64,000 nucleotides of DNA from Symbiodinium kawagutii (lineage: Eukaryota; Sar; Dinophyceae; Suessiales; Symbiodiniaceae): contig VSDK01025611.1 in NCBI GenBank assembly GCA_009767595.1, positions 324,374-388,373 on the forward strand. Reading direction: 5' to 3'. Positions 59,591 to 64,000 of the stretch are shown here, piece by piece. The notes beneath the pieces are model-generated. The model was not told the DNA's origin. It worked only from the letters and a program-made list of their open reading frames with translations, and searched no databases. How positions within the stretch are numbered: the stretch's first letter is position 1; every line of letters begins with the position of its first letter. The position numbers were made by a program, and so were the translations under genes.

Positions 59591-60808
59591 CCTTGGGCTA
59601 TGGCTATGACTGTGGACACTTGATGAACCCTTGGATGCATTCACAGCCGCGGTATGTGGGAGGACATGCCATCACTTCTTTGGGATCCCTCACCTGTCAC
59701 GAAACCAACCTGCAGTGTGGGTAGTTCCACTGAGACAACGCTAAGAATCTTCTGTATCACCTGGTCCATGTCTGAAATCAAGAGATTCAAAGCGCTATCG
59801 ATCAAGTAAGGCTAACTATTGAGGATTATATATCTGATGGAAATGCTTTGAATAAGAATGATCGATGTTGAATGGCAACCTTGGATTGTCAATGATAGCA
59901 GTTGTGGTCATTATCGATAAGGATGTTCAATGGAACAATAAATAATGATGAGCGACTGAAGATAAAAAAAAATGATATGAATTTATTGTTGCTGAATGTT
60001 GTTGATAAAACATGATAAGTCAAACAATTGTTGATAGTCGGGGTCTGTATCAATGTTGATCGTAATTGTACTTTAGCATTAGCCAGTACTAACCATTGGT
60101 GACCCATCATGATTAAGAGGGCAACATGAGACCATATGTTCAACCATTCATGACCTGTGGCCACTATTACACATCAGTAACGCACTTAGTATTACCCATC
60201 CTTACTGAGCACTATCGGTCGTATCTGACGGTTATGAGCCAGTGGAGCATTCTTATTGCAACGAATAACGTAGATGGCAAAATGATGAAGCCATCAGCAG
60301 CATCAACCATACCTTACAAACGCATTATCAGAATCAGAAGCATCAACGATCATTACCCTAGGATTCCACCATTCAAACAATGGTTGACCCCTTTTAGTAG
60401 ATTAAACCCCTCTTTTAAACAATGGTTGTTACGGAAAAAACTAAATCCCAGGGGCCATTGCCAATCATAAATCACTATCACTCCTCCAGAAGCATTACCA
60501 CCATGATGATCCTTGGCCAACAGCTACCAAGCACGATCAGGCCAAAGCATTTGTTTCCAACATCATTCCAAACCATCAGAACCATCACCAACCACCGCCC
60601 CTGATTAACCGACCATCATTCCCCTCTGGTGATTTGACATAGCTGGCAATCCCCAATAGACCTGATGGTTTCAAAGCATTTCTCAATAAACATATTATTT
60701 GTTTCCAGCCAGCGAAGTGAAATAGTTAACGACTATTAACCCATAGTGAACCATCCAAACTCTCATGGTTTCCCTAAATAAAACCCACCTCCAAAATAGT
60801 CACTGGTT

Positions 60809-60862
60809 GCTGGTTTCAACCCCATGAAAAAAGTAGTCAACCAACCATTTGTTAATAACCCC
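60809..60862. repeat. Family D inverted-repeat element, copy 7 (partial)
   Basis: ttgctggtttcaaccccatg, then aaaaaagtagtcaaccaacc and atttgttaataacccc; left half of the family pattern, about 48 bp from the candidate exon at 60910. Confidence 0.55.
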
Positions 60863-60909
60863 ACCAGATTACATATCATGTGCGGCGGGTCACCAAGAAA
60901 TTCGCTCAC

Positions 60910-60997
60910 CGAAATCCCCTACCCTTTCCCTCCAGTGGTCCGTGAGGTTGGTCAATGCCACAGGCGTTGCAGTCAGCAGCAATGCCAGCAGGTTGAC
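60910..60997 (-). CDS. Candidate exon, gene not identified
   Basis: An 88-nt exon (29 codons plus one base) after CTCCTAG|G and before a canonical GTGAGC donor. Reads VNLLALLLTATPVALTNLTD, then HWRERVGDF. Very clean boundaries. No family recognised; it could be a dynein tail exon or part of a separate gene between dynein and the carbonic-anhydrase-like gene. Confidence 0.45.
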
Positions 60998-61215
60998 CTA
61001 GGAGCCGTGGCAGTTGGGGGCTGAGATCCCTGCGAACCTACCCCAGCCTCAGGGCAGGCTCCAGCATTTCGCTGGGTGGAGTTGGAACGACTAAAAAATG
61101 GGTTTGTCCAAAGCCACTGTGTGCCCCATAAGTTGAATGCTTTACCCTATGGGTAATATGAACAGCTGGATGGTGATTGGCCCCACCATGGCGGCAAGGT
61201 CAAGGCCGAATGGAT

Positions 61216-61405
61216 GTTTGTCAAAATGGGGCACGCCTCAAATCATTCGATATTCAGCATTTTACTGTTTTTCCATCGCCTTCTCAAGGAGTTCAGCTCT
61301 AGACCATTTGTATTGGGAAACCCAGTTTTGAGAACCGGTCGGTCAATTACCTATAGCTTTTTCATAAACTGGATGATTTGGGGGTGCCCCTCTTTTGAGA
61401 AACAT
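61216..61405. repeat. Family A inverted-repeat element, long copy
   Basis: About 190 bp. gtttgtcaaaatggggcacg, cctcaaatcattcgatatt at the left; ctggatgatttgggggtgcc, cctcttttgagaaaca at the right. An extra internal end-like piece (cccagttttgagaacc) suggests two nested or fused copies. Confidence 0.7.
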
Positions 61406-61992
61406 TTTGATTCTCTTGCGGTTAGAAAATGATGGCCAATAGTTGTGATCAGCAAGAGTAGCTAATAATGATCACTGATGGAGAAAAGTAACTGTGCGAT
61501 TTACGTCAATGATGAATAATGAATGATCATTGAACACTCTGGCCAAACAAGTCATTGAGAGGTAGAAGGTAGATGGTTGACAGCTCATGAGCGGGTGATC
61601 AGTGGAACTATCAACCATCGGTGTCTTGTTGCTTCGTTTTGCCTGGAACGATGTATCTGACACTTTGAAAGTCACGCCTTGGAAAGATCGTTGGATAGTC
61701 ACCATGGTGGATTAGTCACGTGTCCAACTTCTGTGACACTGGTATGTAGCCCAAACCCATAGTGGGTATTTAGCTGGAAACCTTTCAACATTTAGATGAG
61801 GAACATGTTATCGAACGCACTGATCACAATGATCAATGGCAATCAATAAAACGAAATATTTGAACCTGCAAATCTTGTATCTTTAGGAAACCAATAGCGC
61901 ACCCATAGGGGCATCGAAGAAAGCCAGAACTGAAGCAACCCTCAAGGGTGCCGGATGATTGTAACCACTTGTAGCCACACCAACTTCGAGAT

Positions 61993-62110
61993 ACCTATAA
62001 TATGTTTCCAGTCACCATGAAACAGGGGCTGGTAAGCGGCTGGTTCCTACAGCTCGTTGTTACTGGGGGTGGTTACGTACTATTTCATGGCAACTGGAAG
62101 CATAGGGCGG
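61993..62110. repeat. Family C inverted-repeat element, copy 3
   Basis: About 118 bp: tatgtttccagtcaccatga at the left (outer bases degenerate), actatttcatggcaactgga then agcataggg at the right; the right end is nearly identical to copy 1's. Confidence 0.65.
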
Positions 62111-63663
62111 TATAAGCCACACAAATGGCACTTAGAATCTTCATGGTTCCTCACCACTTCTTGGAATATACCGCCTTTTGGATCGCAAAAAGGTGGCGAA
62201 AAAGGATAAATGAATCATATCCCAAAAAGTCGAGCAAAACCTAAGATAGCTCCCAAAAAGCCGAACAAAATCTCAGGTAGTAGCTGGCTTCGCCACCCTG
62301 TAACCATGGCAACTCACCCAACATGGGTCCCTTCATCCATTGGATCCCACCATGGCACAGCATCCAACCAAGGTGCAGCAGCAGGTAGAACGGTGCTGAT
62401 GGCACCAGTCGAAGCCTGGTAGGCAGACGGCCAAGAAAAACAAAGACTTCAATGCCATGTTTTTTTACCAACTTTCACAATTTTGCAGGCAAAACAATGG
62501 TAAACAATGGTTAGTAATTTCAATACCATGTAAATGCCCATGTTTTATCTTGGGCTTATCATGTGAATGCAATGTTTTCTTGTCATTTTGTATCTTGGAA
62601 ATTATGGTGTATACAAATTTGATCATCATTTGAGATCATGTTTCACCTACATTTGTTGTTAGGTCTATCATTTGAATGCCATGTTACATGTTTTATCATT
62701 TGGTTGCATCCTTTGTTTCAACCAGCATTCTTTAAATCATTCAAAGATGCCAACTTAGCCAGCGCCAACCTAACCAGCGATTTCACCGTGATTTGGCAGC
62801 AATGCTGCTTTGATCAAACATGTTGACGAACATGCCCCTGCTCAGCATCTCTGCTCAAGCTCTTTTCGCTTCATTTGCTAACATTGCTCATAAGGCTCAT
62901 GCTAGCAATTTCTGCAGCCAGCCAACCAACCAACCTCCTCCAAATACGACAACCAAGCGTTTCGAAAGAAACTTTTGATAAGTTGCTACTGAGTGATGAA
63001 GGAGCTGCAATGAAACATTGCACTGCGAGCAAGAGAGGAGGTCGTGCAGTTTTGAGAGGCACAAGCTGCTGCAGAGTTGAATTACAAGGAATCGAGGGAT
63101 CAGTGCGCAACTTTGAAAAGGAACTGTGCGGAACTTTGTCCTATGGCTCTGGCAGACTTCAATGGGTCTGCTGCTGCCATTCAATCAACTTTAATGACTT
63201 GACGGACTCAAAACCATGGGGCAACCAGGGTCATAGATGTTGGTAGTCCTGCTTGGTAGCGCATCTTGCCAAGAGCTCTGCAAGAAGTCCCCTGATGAAC
63301 AAACAAACTCTCCAAGTTGCGAGCCGATGGGCTACGTACTTTGACCGCGTTCTATCTACATGCTTTTCCTGTGCAAGATGCCCCTTCAAAATACCCAGGT
63401 TTGCTCAAAATGCCCCAATCTGTTTGAGACTTCTCTCCCCGGCAGTTGAAGCAGCCAGGCGAGCAAATTGATATATAAATCAATAACACATGTGCTATCA
63501 TTTGTTCATTGATGATAAACATGGTCATGAATTGAATGATGATGAATGTCTATGGGTATAAGGCGACTGACTGGAAAGTAGTTCAGATTTCAATCGCTCA
63601 ACTTCCAAACAGCTGGTTAGAGAGAAGTCCTTCCAGTTCTACCATTGTCAGTGTAGTCGTCAT
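62111..63663. other. Stretch without identified gene, downstream of the carbonic-anhydrase-like gene
   Basis: Open frames occur on both strands at 62875-63246 (plus: SKETFDKLLLSDEGAAMKHC; minus: PPLLLAVQCFIAAPSSLSS), but with no splice context or family I can name. I see no repeats of note. Confidence 0.3.
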
Positions 63664-64000
63664 TTACCTATCAGTCTCTAAATGTTTCTCGACTGGTTCG
63701 ACTTCCTCTAGCTTGATTTTTTTTGTGATTGTGGCATTGGTGTCGGAAATGAAGGCTGCCACAATCTGACGAGACGATGCAGGCTTCACATCATTCTCCA
63801 TGCCCTCGCCAAACTCCAGCAAGTCTTTGCAGGTCCTGTCCAGCACTTGTGCCGACAGTTCTTTGCACTGGCGATCCACCCACCACGTCACTTCGAATGG
63901 AGAACACTTCTCGTTGTTGTAGGCATCACTTGTTGTGGATCCCACGTAGAGCATGTAGTCGTGGACAGGTTTCCAGGTCGTGTTGTACTGCATGTACTCT
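63664..64000 (-). CDS. Delta-class carbonic anhydrase-like protein, C-terminal part (runs off the window)
   Basis: About 112 residues to the stop at 63664, continuing past the window edge upstream. Contains YMLYVGSTTSDAYNNEKCSP, then FEVTWWVDRQCKELSAQVLD and TCKDLLE, and ends in a charged tail (KKIKLEEVEPVEKHLETDR). The GSTT...CSP..VTW.VDR.C..(I/L)SA pattern reminds me of the delta-carbonic anhydrases of diatoms and dinoflagellates, which interconvert CO2 and bicarbonate. The zinc-binding residues would lie upstream, outside the window. No intron is seen in the visible 337 nt. It is on the same strand as every other identified gene. The family call is from memory of the pattern and needs a profile search. 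Confidence 0.45.
   Translation of the reverse strand, partial: EYMQYNTTWKPVHDYMLYVGSTTSDAYNNEKCSPFEVTWWVDRQCKELSAQVLDRTCKDLLEFGEGMENDVKPASSRQIVAAFISDTNATITKKIKLEEVEPVEKHLETDR

Overview
The window reads as nuclear DNA of a dinoflagellate, probably a symbiodiniacean-type alga. Coding sequence comes as very short, GC-rich exons scattered in long, AT-richer introns full of simple repeats and short inverted-repeat elements. Splice sites follow the dinoflagellate pattern: donors GT, GC or GA, and acceptors almost always AG followed by G. The one long open frame encodes a ubiquitin-like plus RCC1-like repeat protein of a kind multiplied in these algae. Every gene I could identify lies on the minus strand. 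Exons were found by reading both strands, recognising protein families and requiring reading phase to match across each proposed intron. They are inferences from sequence, not transcript-supported models.

Layout in the direction of transcription (high to low coordinates). 64000-63664: C-terminal part of a delta-carbonic-anhydrase-like protein, running off the window. 61-45 kb: candidate exons that are open and well bounded but not identified (60.9, 57.7, 57.2, 46.2 and 45.2 kb); some may be the N-terminal tail of the next gene. 44.8-7.2 kb: an axonemal dynein heavy chain, outer-arm gamma-like, recognised from 24 exons mostly 25-76 nt long, from the tail through the linker to the AAA1 P-loop. 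The dynein gene is incomplete in the window.

Inside that gene, on the same strand, sit other genes. An intronless UBL-RCC1 gene (42792-41293) lies in the dynein intron between 43.3 and 40.9 kb. It has a possible relict spliced leader just upstream and an A-tract downstream, as expected of a reinserted mRNA. A complete-looking argJ gene (glutamate N-acetyltransferase/ornithine acetyltransferase, about 13 exons, 30.6-20.1 kb) lies between dynein linker exons at 34.6 and 18.3 kb. An unidentified exon at 33.5 kb may mark another gene there. Below the last dynein exon (7216), an endonuclease/exonuclease/phosphatase (EEP, CCR4/nocturnin/Angel-like) gene begins at about 6.3 kb and runs to at least 1.8 kb. 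Whether dynein resumes beyond position 1 cannot be seen.

The non-coding DNA holds at least four multi-copy inverted-repeat (MITE-like) families, some single hairpin elements, long ATG/TTG/GAT/GCT trinucleotide tracts, a CATCATCAAT-type minisatellite, and a run of N at 28138-28210 that hides part of argJ. I saw no tRNA, rRNA, CRISPR array, transposase or reverse transcriptase.
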